NCBI GenBank assembly: GCA_052143835.1
Contig: JBKQRV010000020.1
Location: forward strand, 3,179-67,178
Source: DASPPM01 sp052143835
GTDB taxonomy: Bacteria; Pseudomonadota; Alphaproteobacteria; JACZXZ01
Length of the DNA: 64,000 nt
Reading direction: 5' to 3'
Shown: positions 50,687 to 59,819 of the stretch, piece after piece
Layout of the letters: the number at the start of each line of letters is the position of its first letter
Numbering within the stretch: position 1 is the first letter of the stretch
Notes under the pieces: generated by a model
The model's database searches: none
The model's input: the letters and a program-made list of their open reading frames with translations, nothing else
What the model was told of the DNA's origin: nothing
Program-made: the position numbers and the translations under genes

Positions 50687-51428
50687 GTGCTGCCTCCTCA
50701 TCCTGGGCGGCACCGGCGAGGCCGCGGCACTCGCCGCGCGCGCGGCACTCGTCCCGCACCTCCGCGTCATTACCTCGCTCGCGGGCCGCACCAGCGCGCC
50801 GCTTGCCCCGCATGGCGAGCTTCGCCGCGGCGGCTTCGGCGGTGCGGACGGCCTTGCCGCCTATCTGCAGGATGCGGCGATCGACCTCGTCGTCGACGCC
50901 AGCCATCCCTTCGCGGCCGCCATCTCGCGCCATGCGGAGGAGGCGTGCGCGCGCGCGGGCAAGCCGCGCCTCGTGCTCGTGCGTCCGCCTTGGCGGAGGC
51001 AAAGCGGCGACCGCTGGATCGAGGTCGACGATCTCGCGGGCGCGGCCGCGGCCCTTCCGGGCCTCGCGCGCCGCGTCTTCCTGAGCGTGGGCCGGCAGGA
51101 GCTCCGTACCTTCGCAGCCGTGCGCGATTGCTGGTTCCTTGTCCGCCTGATCGAGCCGCTCAGCACGGCGCTGCCGCTGGCGGAGGCCGAGATCATCACG
51201 GCCCGCGGCCCCTTCACGGTCGAGGGCGAGCGTCAGCTCATGACGTCGCGGCGCATCGAGGCGCTCGTCAGCAAGAACAGCGGCGGGGACGCCACCTACG
51301 CCAAGATCGCGGCGGCGCGCGAGCTCGGCCTGCCGGTCGTGATGGTGCGCCGCCCGGCGCCACCCCCGGGCGAGACCGTCGAGGCCGTCGAGGCCGCGCT
51401 TGAGTGGATCGTCGGGCATCTCTCTTAG
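50679..51428 (+). CDS. cobK: precorrin-6A/cobalt-precorrin-6A reductase CobK/CbiJ
   Basis: A 249-residue NADPH-dependent reductase of the corrin macrocycle. The N terminus LLILGGTGEAAALAARAAL holds a dinucleotide-binding loop; IDLVVDASHPFAAAISRHAEEA, SVGRQELRTFA, and SKNSGGDATYAKI are family segments. It is translationally coupled to cbiD. Its stop codon TAG overlaps the stop of convergent cobM by one triplet, so the two genes end tail to tail with a four-base overlap. Confidence 0.94.
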   Translation: MAECCLLILGGTGEAAALAARAALVPHLRVITSLAGRTSAPLAPHGELRRGGFGGADGLAAYLQDAAIDLVVDASHPFAAAISRHAEEACARAGKPRLVLVRPPWRRQSGDRWIEVDDLAGAAAALPGLARRVFLSVGRQELRTFAAVRDCWFLVRLIEPLSTALPLAEAEIITARGPFTVEGERQLMTSRRIEALVSKNSGGDATYAKIAAARELGLPVVMVRRPAPPPGETVEAVEAALEWIVGHLS

Positions 51429-52189
51429 GGCCGGCGCCGCGGCCGCAGCACATGCGCGTGGCGCGGGTCGTAAAGCGCGCTGTCGCGAAAGTTGTCGGGA
51501 GCAAGCGCGCGGCCAACGAGCACCAGCGCCGTGCGCGTGAGCTTCGCCTTGCGCAGCTTGTCGGCGATGTCCTCGAGCGTTCCGCGGATGACCTGCTGAT
51601 CGGGCCAGCTCGCGCGATAGACGACCGCGACCGGGCAATCGGCGCCGTAGAGCGGCGTCAATTTCTCGACGATCGTGCGCATGTTGCGCACCGAGAGATG
51701 GACGGCGAGCGTCGCGCGCGAGCGGCCTAGGAGTGCGAGATCCTCTCCCGCCGGCATGGCCGAGGCCTTCATCGCGGTGCGCGTCAGGATCACGGTCTGG
51801 CTCACCTCCGGCAACGTGAGCTCGCATTTGAGGAGCGCCGCGGCGGCGGCGAACGCGGGTACGCCCGGTGTCACGTCATAGGCGATGCCGATGCGGTCGA
51901 GCCGGCGCATCTGCTCGGCGATCGCGCCGTAGAGCGAGGGGTCGCCCGAATGGACGCGCGCCACGTCCTGACCCTTGCAGTGAGCGGCCGCCATCTCGGC
52001 GATGATCTCGTCGAGCGTGAGCGGGGCCGTATCGACCACGCGCGCGCCACGGGGTGCTGCCGCGACCAGCTCGCGCGGGACGAGCGAGCCCGCGTAAAGG
52101 CAGACCGGACAACGCGAGATGAGGGCGCGGCCGCGCACGGTGATGAGATCGGCAGCACCGGGCCCCGCCCCGATGAAATGCACCGTCAC
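51425..52189 (-). CDS. cobM: precorrin-4 C11-methyltransferase CobM/CbiF
   Basis: A 254-residue tetrapyrrole methylase that methylates C11. The SAM-site GAGPGAADLITVRG, CPVCLYAGSLVP, DVARVHSGDPSLYGAIAEQ and PEVSQTVILTRT segments identify CobM/CbiF specifically. It is last in a ten-gene minus-strand run in which most junctions overlap by four bases, including that with the CbiG-CobJ gene just upstream. Length is normal. Confidence 0.95.
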   Translation of the reverse strand: MTVHFIGAGPGAADLITVRGRALISRCPVCLYAGSLVPRELVAAAPRGARVVDTAPLTLDEIIAEMAAAHCKGQDVARVHSGDPSLYGAIAEQMRRLDRIGIAYDVTPGVPAFAAAAALLKCELTLPEVSQTVILTRTAMKASAMPAGEDLALLGRSRATLAVHLSVRNMRTIVEKLTPLYGADCPVAVVYRASWPDQQVIRGTLEDIADKLRKAKLTRTALVLVGRALAPDNFRDSALYDPRHAHVLRPRRRP

Positions 52190-54000
52190 CGCGCACGCTC
52201 CTTCCTGGCGGGCCGGGCATTGCCGTAGCCGCGCGGCGTATAGACGGCGTCAGCACCATCCCCGCGCTTGAACGCGCGCGTGGACGTGCTGCCGATCAGC
52301 ACCACCGTCAGCATGTCGACCCGGCTCGCTTCCAGCTCGGCGAGGCGGACGACCTCGAGCGTCTCGCCGTCGCGGCCAAGATTGCGCGCGAGGACCACGG
52401 GCGTGTCGGGGGCCCTGTGCTTCAGAAGGATGGACCGCGCCGTCTCGAGCTGGTGCCTGCGGCGGCGCGAGACCGGATTGTAGAGGGCGACGACGAAGTC
52501 GCCGGCCGCGGCCGCCTCGAGCCGGCGCTCGATCGCCTCCCAGGGGGTCAGGAGATCGGAAAGCGAGATCGCGGCGAAGTCGTGGCCGAGGGGCGCACCC
52601 GCGCGCGCGGCGGCGGCCTGCATGGCCGAGATGCCGGGTGCCACGCGCACCTCCATACCTCGCCACGGCTGCGGCGTGCGCTCGAGGAGCTCGAAGGTAA
52701 GCGAGGCCATGGCATAGATGCCCGGGTCGCCCGAGGAGACGAGGGCGGCCGTGCGGCCCTCGGCGGCGAGCGCCAATGCCGCCTTGACCCGCGCCTCCTC
52801 CTCGCCGAGCGCGAAATCGTGCCGCCGCTTGGCCTTCGTGCGCGCGCCCAGAAGGTCGAGATAAAGGCTGTAGCCGACGAGGTCGCTCGCCTCGTCGATC
52901 ATGCCCGCAGCCTCGGGCGTCAACCAGGCCTCGCCCCCCGGCCCGATGCCGACGATGAAGAGCCGGCCCCGCGCGCGTCCCGTCTTCTCGATCGGGATCG
53001 GCCGCGGGGCGAGTGCGATGGCACAGGTGGCGCGGCGCGAGCGCTCTTTGCCGAGCACGAGCCGGCCTTCTTCCCCGGCGGCAGCAAGGGCCGCGGCTTC
53101 GGCGACGCCGTGACAGCCGACCCCGCGAAAGACCGCTTCCGAGGGGTTGAGGAGCCGCGGCGTCTCGGCCTCGAGCTCGGCTGCGCTGAAGAAGCGCAGA
53201 GGCACGCCGAGACGCTCGGCCAGCGCCAAGAGGGCAGGCTCGTCCATCTTGAGATCGAGCGAGAAGAGCCCCGCGATCGCCGCGGGGGCCACCTTCGCTT
53301 GCGCGAGGCAGGCCTCCACGAGGGCCGCGAGCTCTTGCGGAGCGGTGCCGCGCTCGCAACCGACCCCGAGGGCGATCACCGCCGGATGATAGACGAGCCG
53401 CTCGGGCGTGCCCTCCCGGCAATTCTCGCTCACGCAAATCTCGAGCGGCCCGGCCTCTGCGAAGGGCAGGCCGCTTTCCGCAAGCCAAGGTGCGTCGCCG
53501 TCGAGCTTCACGGTGGCACCGGCGAGAAGCGCCGCGGTGAAGGGCTTCACATGCTCGAGATTGGCAAGACGCCAGCCGGGCGGCGGCTCGTCGAGCGCGA
53601 GGGCGAAGCGCACCTCGCCCGCGGTCGTGATCGCCGGCGCCACGCCGAGCGCCTCGCCGATGCGCCGCGCGAGCGCGTTGGCGCCATGATGGCCCCCCAA
53701 AAGCGGCACCACGGCGCTGCCGTCCTCCGCGACCGCGACGACGGGCGGCTCGCGCCGCTTGTCCTCGAGCATCGGCGCCAGCGTCCGCACGAGCACGCCC
53801 GCCGCGGCGAGCCCGACGATGGCGACGCCGTCTTTGAAAAGCGCGCGAAGATGAGCGCCCGTGTCCGCGAAAGCGACGTCCGGGCGGTCCACGCGCCCGG
53901 CGAGGCCGTGGAGGCGGGCGTCGGGCAGTGCGGCCGCGATCTTGAGCGCCGCAGGCCTGGCGCTCTCGCCGAGAAGCACGATGGCGATCTTGCCTGTCAT
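52186..54000 (-). CDS. cobJ: CbiG-CobJ fusion: cobalt-precorrin-5A hydrolase and precorrin-3B C17-methyltransferase
   Basis: A 604-residue fusion. Residues about 1-335 are CbiG, which opens the delta-lactone and removes the two-carbon unit as acetaldehyde in the cobalt-early route; segments include LAAAGVLVRTLAPMLEDK, PVVAVAEDG, LLGGHHGANALA and ALGVGCERGT. Residues about 343-590 are CobJ/CbiH with FIVGIGPGGEAWLTPEA, SSGDPGIYAM and APGISAMQAAAARAGAPLGHDFA. The fusion joins C17 methylation (ring contraction) to the following hydrolysis. It overlaps both neighbours by four bases. Confidence 0.95.
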   Translation of the reverse strand: MTGKIAIVLLGESARPAALKIAAALPDARLHGLAGRVDRPDVAFADTGAHLRALFKDGVAIVGLAAAGVLVRTLAPMLEDKRREPPVVAVAEDGSAVVPLLGGHHGANALARRIGEALGVAPAITTAGEVRFALALDEPPPGWRLANLEHVKPFTAALLAGATVKLDGDAPWLAESGLPFAEAGPLEICVSENCREGTPERLVYHPAVIALGVGCERGTAPQELAALVEACLAQAKVAPAAIAGLFSLDLKMDEPALLALAERLGVPLRFFSAAELEAETPRLLNPSEAVFRGVGCHGVAEAAALAAAGEEGRLVLGKERSRRATCAIALAPRPIPIEKTGRARGRLFIVGIGPGGEAWLTPEAAGMIDEASDLVGYSLYLDLLGARTKAKRRHDFALGEEEARVKAALALAAEGRTAALVSSGDPGIYAMASLTFELLERTPQPWRGMEVRVAPGISAMQAAAARAGAPLGHDFAAISLSDLLTPWEAIERRLEAAAAGDFVVALYNPVSRRRRHQLETARSILLKHRAPDTPVVLARNLGRDGETLEVVRLAELEASRVDMLTVVLIGSTSTRAFKRGDGADAVYTPRGYGNARPARKERAR

Positions 54001-54707
54001 CGCCAGGCGCTCCCGCGCCGGTGGACGAGGATCATGGAGAAATAGGGGACCGCCGCCGGGTCCACCTCGTCGAGGGGCAGAATGCGCTCGCTTCCGAGGC
54101 TCGCGTGCTCGATGTAGCGCGCGCGATCCTTAAGACCCAGGCGCTCGAGCACGCCGCGTACCTTGGCGAAATGGCGCCCGAGCTTGATGATCGCCGCCGC
54201 GTCCGCGGACTCGAGCTCGCCCGCAAGCCGCTCCTCGGGCAAGGGCGCCGGCAGCACACTCAGTACGTCGTGGCGCGCCGCGAGTGGGAAGGCAAGCGCG
54301 CCCGCGCAGGCGACGAGCGAGGTGACGCCGGGCACGAGCTTGACCGGGAAGCGCTCGGCGAGGCGCGCGAAGAGATACATGAAGGAGCCGTAGAAGAAGG
54401 GATCGCCTTCGCATAGGCAGGCGACATGACGCCCTTGGGCGAGCTCGGCGCCGATCTCCTCCGCCGCGCGGTCGTAGATCGCCTCGGCCGGGAAACGCTC
54501 GCCCGTCATCGGAATGCGGATCGCGATCTCGCGCTTGGCGGGGGAGAGGAAGCTCGCCACGATCGTGCGCGCGAAGCTCGCCCCTTGCTCTGGAGCCGGA
54601 TAGGCAACGACGGGTACCGCGCGCAGAATCCTGAGCGCCTTGAGCGTCAAGAGCTCCGGATCGCCCGGACCGACGCCGAGACCATAAAGGGTTGCCGGCC
54701 CGCTCAT
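53997..54707 (-). CDS. cobI: precorrin-2 C20-methyltransferase CobI/CbiL
   Basis: A 236-residue tetrapyrrole methylase acting at C20. Motifs: LYGLGVGPGDPELLTLKA at the N terminus, then CLCEGDPFFYGSFMYL and VPGVTSLVACAGALAFPLA. The ATG at 54707 overlaps the stop of cobL by ATGA, and its own stop overlaps the start of the fusion gene. Another frame is open upstream into cobL, without homology, so the short form is used. Confidence 0.95.
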   Translation of the reverse strand: MSGPATLYGLGVGPGDPELLTLKALRILRAVPVVAYPAPEQGASFARTIVASFLSPAKREIAIRIPMTGERFPAEAIYDRAAEEIGAELAQGRHVACLCEGDPFFYGSFMYLFARLAERFPVKLVPGVTSLVACAGALAFPLAARHDVLSVLPAPLPEERLAGELESADAAAIIKLGRHFAKVRGVLERLGLKDRARYIEHASLGSERILPLDEVDPAAVPYFSMILVHRRGSAWR

Positions 54708-55909
54708 CGCTTCACCGCCGCGAGCTGCGTCACGGTGCGCAACGGTCGCCAGCCGGTCTGCTCGCCGATCGCCTCCGCGCGCTCGACGGCGATGCGGGTG
54801 AGGCTGCCGCCGACGCGGGCGCGCCAGTCGATAAGGCGAGTCTCGCCCGCGAGCGTCACGGCGTTCGCCACCAGCCGTCCCCCCGGCTTGAGCGCTTCCC
54901 AGCAGCGCTCGAAGAGGCCGGCCTCGCCGCCACCGCCGCCGATGAAAACGGCGTCGGGGGACGCGAGCCCATGGAGCGACTCCGGCGCGCGGCTGCCGAC
55001 GATCTCGAGCGCCGGCACGCCGAGGGCCGCCGCATTGTCCGCTATGAGCCGCAGCCGCGCCGCCTCCGCCTCGATCGCGACAGCACGGCACGTCGGGTGG
55101 CAGCGCAGCCACTCGATCGCGACCGAGCCGCAGCCCGCCCCCACGTCCCAGAGCAGCTGCCCCGGCACCGGCGCCAAGGCGGCAAGCGTGATGGCGCGGA
55201 CCTCGCGCTTGGTGAGCTGGCCGTCATGGTGGAATGCCTCGTCGGGGAGCCCCGGCACCGGCGCTAGGAGGAGTGCCGCGTCATCGGCCACGCACTCGAT
55301 CGCGAGCGTGTTGAGGTCGGCGAGGTCGTTTCTCCGCCAGTCCTCGGCCGTGCCGCTCAAGATGCGCTCGCGCGCACCTCCCATGTGCTCGAGCACGCTG
55401 AGCCGGCTGCGGCCGTAGCCGTGAGCGCGCAAATGCGCCGCCACGGCCGAGGGCGTCGAGGCATTCTCGCTCAGCACGAGGAGCCGCCTGCCGGGCTGGA
55501 GGAAAGCATTGAGGAGGGCCAAGGGCCGGCCATGCAGCGTCAACGTCGCGACCGCGGCACGCGGCCAGCCGAGGCGGGCGCAGGCGAGGCTGAAGGCAGA
55601 CGGTGCGGGGATGATCGTCATCTCCTCGAGCGCAATGCGCTTCGCGAGCGTGACGCCGATGCCGTAATGCATGGGATCGCCGGTCGCGAGCACGCAAACG
55701 GGCGTCCCGCGGCGGCGCTCGATCTCGCCGACGAGGAGCGAGAGCGGCCGCGTCCAGGTGAGCCGCTCGCGCCCGTCGTCGGGCAACATGGCGAAATGGC
55801 GGGCCCCGCCCACGAGCGTGCGCGCGCCGACGACGAGCGTCTTCGCCGCCGGGCCCAAGCCGGCAAGTCCTTCCTCGCCGATGCCCACGACGGCGAGCCA
55901 CTTGCTCAT
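54704..55909 (-). CDS. cobL: precorrin-6Y C5,15-methyltransferase (decarboxylating) CobL, CbiE-CbiT fusion
   Basis: The 401-residue protein joins CbiE (about 1-200), which adds methyl groups at C5, and CbiT (about 205-401), which methylates C15 and decarboxylates the acetate side chain. CbiE shows VVGIGEEGLAGLGPAA, VLATGDPMHYGIG and PAPSAFSLACARLGWP; CbiT shows LTKREVRAITLAAL and the SAM-site WDVGAGCGSVAIEWLR, then VFIGGGGGE. This fused form is the usual CobL. Start and stop overlap neighbours by four bases. Confidence 0.96.
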   Translation of the reverse strand: MSKWLAVVGIGEEGLAGLGPAAKTLVVGARTLVGGARHFAMLPDDGRERLTWTRPLSLLVGEIERRRGTPVCVLATGDPMHYGIGVTLAKRIALEEMTIIPAPSAFSLACARLGWPRAAVATLTLHGRPLALLNAFLQPGRRLLVLSENASTPSAVAAHLRAHGYGRSRLSVLEHMGGARERILSGTAEDWRRNDLADLNTLAIECVADDAALLLAPVPGLPDEAFHHDGQLTKREVRAITLAALAPVPGQLLWDVGAGCGSVAIEWLRCHPTCRAVAIEAEAARLRLIADNAAALGVPALEIVGSRAPESLHGLASPDAVFIGGGGGEAGLFERCWEALKPGGRLVANAVTLAGETRLIDWRARVGGSLTRIAVERAEAIGEQTGWRPLRTVTQLAAVKR

Positions 55910-56538
55910 GCCCCCGCCTCCGACATTGCCAGCGCATTGACCGCGGCGGCGGCAAGGGCGCTGCCGCCGCGGCGGCCAAGAAGCGTCAGGTAGGGCACGC
56001 CATGGCTCGAGGCGGCAAGTGCTGACTTCGACTCGGTGGCCCCCACGAAGCCGACCGGGAAGGCGAGGATCGCGGCCGGAGCCGCGGCACCTTCGGCGAG
56101 GAGCTCAAGGAGGCGGAAGAGTGCCGTCGGCGCATTGCCGATCGCGACCAAGGCCCCCGGAAGACGCGGACGCGCGAGCTCGATCGCGGCGGCGGCGCGC
56201 GTGGTGCGGCGCTCGCGCGCGAGCGGTGCTACCCCGGCGGCATCGAGCAGCGCGATCACCTCGTTCCCAGCCCCAAGCCGGCGCCTCTGAATCCCGTCCG
56301 CGACCATGCGCGTATCGCAAAGAACAGGGGCCCCCGCCTTGAGCGCTGCTTGCGCGCGCTCGACCAGGTCCGGCGAGAAGGCGAGATCCGCCACGATATC
56401 GCTCATGCCGCAGGCATGGATGAGCCGCACCACGACGGGCTCGAGCGGCACGGGCACGCGCGCGAGATCGGCCTCGCTCCGGATCGCCGCGAAGGAGCGG
56501 CGGTAGATTTCGGCGGGGTCGCGCAGGTACTCGATCAT
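55906..56538 (-). CDS. cobH: precorrin-8X methylmutase CobH/CbiC
   Basis: CobH moves the C11 methyl to C12, giving hydrogenobyrinic or cobyrinic acid. The 210-residue protein has YLRDPAEIYRRSFAAIRSEADL at its start (split over 4-25), LIHACGMSDIVADLAFSP with the catalytic histidine H49, CDTRMVADGI and FPVGFVGATESKSAL. Length and motifs are normal. It lies four bases from cbiX and overlaps cobL. Confidence 0.96.
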   Translation of the reverse strand: MIEYLRDPAEIYRRSFAAIRSEADLARVPVPLEPVVVRLIHACGMSDIVADLAFSPDLVERAQAALKAGAPVLCDTRMVADGIQRRRLGAGNEVIALLDAAGVAPLARERRTTRAAAAIELARPRLPGALVAIGNAPTALFRLLELLAEGAAAPAAILAFPVGFVGATESKSALAASSHGVPYLTLLGRRGGSALAAAAVNALAMSEAGA

Positions 56539-56542
56539 CGCC

Positions 56543-57643
56543 TCATGTCTCTCGTGTCTCTCGAGCGCGCCGCTTGAGGGTCACCGGCCCGAGCGGATGG
56601 TCGGCATGGGGATAGGGGTGATGGCCGTGACCGTGCGCATGTCCTTTCCCGTGACCGTCCTCGCCGTGGCCGTGATCATGCCCGTGCTCGTGGTGGTGAT
56701 GATGGCCGTCGCCATGATCATGGCCATGCTCGTGCCCGTGATGATGATGCGCGTCTATCTGGACACCGGTGCCGATGCCCTCGACGTGATGGTGGTGGCT
56801 CGCCTGCGCGAGCCCGACCTCGTCCTCGAAGCCGAGGAGCTGGACGCGATACTTGCAGAGCTGGCAGTTCATGTTGCCGGTGCCCTCGAGGATTTCCTCG
56901 ATGCGCGCGGCGAAGCCGTCGAGCACCAGCGGATGGTCGTTGAGGTAGGGCGCCTTGACGAACTCGATCTCGGGATGGCGCGCCGCCACGAGGTCGGTGT
57001 GCTCGTAGATGCGCTTCACGAGAACGCCGGTGAACAGGAAGTAGGGAAAGACGACGATGCGCCCGTAGCCGAGCCGTGCCGCGTGCTCGAGCGCCGGCTC
57101 GACGAGCGGGAAAGTGACGCCCGAGTAGGCCGTCTCGCCCCAGCCGAAGCCGAAGCCTTCCCACAACATGCGCATGACCTTGGCGATATTCGAGTTGGCG
57201 TCGGGGTCGGAGGTGCCGCGCCCGACGACCATGAGGAGGGTGTCGTGGCGCGGTCTCCCCTCGCCGGCGCGCACCAGCGCCTCCGCGATCGCGGCACCGG
57301 CGGCACCTATCATGCGCGCGTCGAAACCGAGGTCGCGGCCGAAGCGGATGGTGAGACCCGGATGCTCCGCCTGGTAGCGGTTGAGCACGGAGGGTACGTC
57401 GTTCTTGACGTGGCCGGCCGCGAACAGCATGCCGGGGATCGCGAGAATCTCGTCGCAGCCGCGCGCGCGCAACCTGTCGAGGCCCTCGCGGATGATCGGC
57501 CGCGCGAACTCGAGGAAACCCCATTCCACCTCGTAGGCCGTGAGCCGCGCGCGCAGCTTCTCCGCGACCGCGCCGAACTCCGCGATCGCCTGCGGATCCC
57601 GGCTGCCGTGGCCGCACAGCATGACGCCCATCTTGCCGCTCAT
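56543..57643 (-). CDS. cbiX: sirohydrochlorin cobaltochelatase CbiX, long form with His-rich tail
   Basis: A 366-residue CbiX of the long type with two chelatase-like halves (about 5-125 and 130-252). H12 (CGHGS) and H78 (AAGHVKND) are expected metal/catalytic histidines. After the core come MNCQLC (C260, C263), the MxCxxC site reported to hold an Fe-S cluster in Bacillus CbiX, then a His/Asp/Gly-rich tail at 283-349 with about 30 histidines, likely a cobalt store or buffer. CbiX inserts cobalt early, before ring contraction. The start overlaps cobQ by ATGA. The tail is encoded by low-complexity DNA (about 56590-56795). Confidence 0.94.
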   Translation of the reverse strand: MSGKMGVMLCGHGSRDPQAIAEFGAVAEKLRARLTAYEVEWGFLEFARPIIREGLDRLRARGCDEILAIPGMLFAAGHVKNDVPSVLNRYQAEHPGLTIRFGRDLGFDARMIGAAGAAIAEALVRAGEGRPRHDTLLMVVGRGTSDPDANSNIAKVMRMLWEGFGFGWGETAYSGVTFPLVEPALEHAARLGYGRIVVFPYFLFTGVLVKRIYEHTDLVAARHPEIEFVKAPYLNDHPLVLDGFAARIEEILEGTGNMNCQLCKYRVQLLGFEDEVGLAQASHHHHVEGIGTGVQIDAHHHHGHEHGHDHGDGHHHHHEHGHDHGHGEDGHGKGHAHGHGHHPYPHADHPLGPVTLKRRARETRET

Positions 57644-59160
57644 CCGATCCTCCTGAAGTGCACGCCCTTGCGCGGGGTCGCCATGGCTGCGTTGCCGCCG
57701 CTCCTCGCGGTCGCGAGAAGGCGGTCGAGATCGAGATGGCGGGCGAGGTGTGCTGCGAGCCGGTCGAGCGTCGCCTCGATCGCGTCCTCGTAGACGACCC
57801 CGCTTCGCGCGCGGCTCTTGAGCCGGCTCAAGAACGCGTGACGGAAGGCATCCGACGCGAAGAGGCCGTGGAGATAGCATCCCATCACCCTGCCGTCGCT
57901 CGAGACGGCGCCGTCAGCTTCCGCGCCAAGACGCAGCATGGGCCTGGCGACATCCCGGCCGGACGTGCGCCCCATATGCATCTCGTAGCCTGCGACCGCG
58001 GCGCCGCTCGCAAGCTCGCTGCCGGCGATCTCGACGAGGCGCTTCTCCCCCTCGAGCACGGTCTCCACCTCGAGGAACCCGAGGCCCGAGGCCTCACCGG
58101 GCTCGCCCTCGATCCCCTCCGGGTCGGCCACGCGCGCGCCGAGCATCTGATAGCCGCCGCAAATGCCGAGAACCGCACCCCCGCGCCGGCGATGCGCGAG
58201 AAGATCGATGTCCCAGCCTTGCGCGCGCAGGAAGGCGAGGTCGGCGAGCGTCGCCTTCGAGCCCGGCAGGATGACGAGGTCGAGCTCGCCGGGGATGGCC
58301 TCGCCCGCGCTGAGGAAGCGGAGCGAGACGTCCGGCTCGGCGCCGAGCGGATCGAAATCGTCGAAATTCGCGATGCGCGGATAGGAGAGCACCGCGATCT
58401 TGATTTCGCCTTTGCGCTCGGCGCCAGGGCGCGCGAGTGCGAGCGAGTCCTCCGCCGGAAGCATTGCCGCCTCCGCGAACCAGGGAACGACGCCGAAGCA
58501 GGCGAGCCCGGTGCGCGCGTTGATCTCCGCGACGCCGCCCTCGAAGAGCCGCGCATCGCCGCGGAACTTGTTGACGATGAAGCCCTTGAGCAGGTCCCTC
58601 TCCGCCTCGCTCAGGAGCACATGCGTGCCGACGATCTGGGCGATGACGCCGCCGCGCTCGATGTCGCCGACGAGAAGCACGGGGAGTCCCACGGCTTCGG
58701 CAAAGCCCATGTTGGCGATGTCGCCCGCGCGCAGGTTGACCTCGGCCGCACTCCCGGCACCCTCGACCAGCACGAGCTCCGCCCCCTCGCTTACGCGGCG
58801 GAAGCTCTCGAGCACCTGGGGCAGGAGCCGCGCGCGCAAGCGCTGGTATTCCCTTGCGGTCGCGTTGCCGAGCACCCGGCCGCGGACGATCACTTGGGCA
58901 CCCGTCTCGCCTTGCGGCTTCAGGAGCACGGGATTCATGTCGACCGAGGGGGCTACGCGCGCGGCGCGCGCCTGGAGCGCCTGCGCGCGGCCGATCTCGC
59001 CGCCATCGGCGGTGACGGCGGCGTTGTTCGACATGTTCTGCGGCTTGAAGGGCCTTACGGCCAGGCCGCGCGAGGCGAAGGCGCGGCAGAGCCCGGCCAC
59101 GAGCAGCGACTTGCCCACGTCCGAGCCCGTCCCCTGCAGCATGAGTGCCGCGGCGGCCAT
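57640..59160 (-). CDS. cobQ: cobyric acid synthase CobQ/CbiP
   Basis: A 506-residue glutamine amidotransferase that amidates side chains b, d, e and g of adenosylcobyrinic acid diamide. LMLQGTGSDVGKSLLVAGLC is the P-loop-like ATP site, RPFKPQNMSNNA and GDIERGGVIAQIVGT are conserved; the glutaminase domain has GICGGYQMLG with the nucleophile and MGCYLHGLF with the histidine. It follows the adenosyltransferase cobO, with a start-stop overlap of TGATG. Confidence 0.96.
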   Translation of the reverse strand: MAAAALMLQGTGSDVGKSLLVAGLCRAFASRGLAVRPFKPQNMSNNAAVTADGGEIGRAQALQARAARVAPSVDMNPVLLKPQGETGAQVIVRGRVLGNATAREYQRLRARLLPQVLESFRRVSEGAELVLVEGAGSAAEVNLRAGDIANMGFAEAVGLPVLLVGDIERGGVIAQIVGTHVLLSEAERDLLKGFIVNKFRGDARLFEGGVAEINARTGLACFGVVPWFAEAAMLPAEDSLALARPGAERKGEIKIAVLSYPRIANFDDFDPLGAEPDVSLRFLSAGEAIPGELDLVILPGSKATLADLAFLRAQGWDIDLLAHRRRGGAVLGICGGYQMLGARVADPEGIEGEPGEASGLGFLEVETVLEGEKRLVEIAGSELASGAAVAGYEMHMGRTSGRDVARPMLRLGAEADGAVSSDGRVMGCYLHGLFASDAFRHAFLSRLKSRARSGVVYEDAIEATLDRLAAHLARHLDLDRLLATARSGGNAAMATPRKGVHFRRIG

Positions 59161-59819
59161 CAGAACTCGATCCCTTTTTGCGCCTTGATGCCGGCCTCGA
59201 AGGGATGCTTCACCATCGTCATCTCGGTCACCAGGTCGGCGATCTCGACGAGCTCCTGCTTGGCGTTGCGCCCGGTGACGACCAGATGCAGGCGCTCGGG
59301 CTTGGCCCTGAGGACGGAGACCACCTCGGCTACCGGCAGATAGTCGTAGCGCAGCACGATATTGAGCTCGTCGAGCACCAGGAGGTCATAGCGGGGCTCG
59401 GCTCCGCGGCAGGCCTCGATCATCGCCTTCGCCGTCTCCCACGCCGCACGCGCCGCGCGGATGTCGCGCGCGCGGTCCTGCGTTTCCCAGGTGAATCCCT
59501 CGCCCATGGTGCGGATGTCGACGAGCTCGGCGAAGCGCTCGAGGGAGCGCCGCTCGCCCGTCTCCCACTTCCCCTTGACGAACTGCACGACGCCCACGCG
59601 CATGCCGTGGCCGAGCGCACGCAAGACGAGGCCGAAGGCGGCCGTCGACTTGCCCTTGCCCTTGCCGGTATGGACGATGAGGAGGCCTTTCTCGCGCGTC
59701 TTGGTGGCGCGGATGCGCGCGCGCACGGCCTTGCGCTTCCGCGCCTTCTCGTTCGCGCGCGCGTTGATCTCGTCCTCGCTCAGGGGACCGTGCGGAGGGT
59801 TTTGCGCCTGATCGCTCAC
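59160..59819 (-). CDS. cobO: corrinoid adenosyltransferase CobO/BtuR
   Basis: A 219-residue ATP:corrinoid adenosyltransferase that forms the Co-C bond on cob(I)yrinic acid diamide. The P-loop GKGKGKST (52-59) in VHTGKGKGKSTAAFG, VVQFVKGKW, DLLVLDELNIVLRYDYL and LVVTGRNAKQEL are family hallmarks. The GTG at 59819 overlaps the cobN stop by GTGA. An open frame continues upstream for over 2 kb but is antisense-like noise over cobN. Confidence 0.95.
   Translation of the reverse strand: MSDQAQNPPHGPLSEDEINARANEKARKRKAVRARIRATKTREKGLLIVHTGKGKGKSTAAFGLVLRALGHGMRVGVVQFVKGKWETGERRSLERFAELVDIRTMGEGFTWETQDRARDIRAARAAWETAKAMIEACRGAEPRYDLLVLDELNIVLRYDYLPVAEVVSVLRAKPERLHLVVTGRNAKQELVEIADLVTEMTMVKHPFEAGIKAQKGIEF

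Noticed and set aside
56590..56795. Repetitive CAT/ATG-rich DNA that looked like a tandem repeat array or CRISPR-like structure
   Set aside because: It encodes the His-rich tail of CbiX in frame; units are irregular and there are no spacers.
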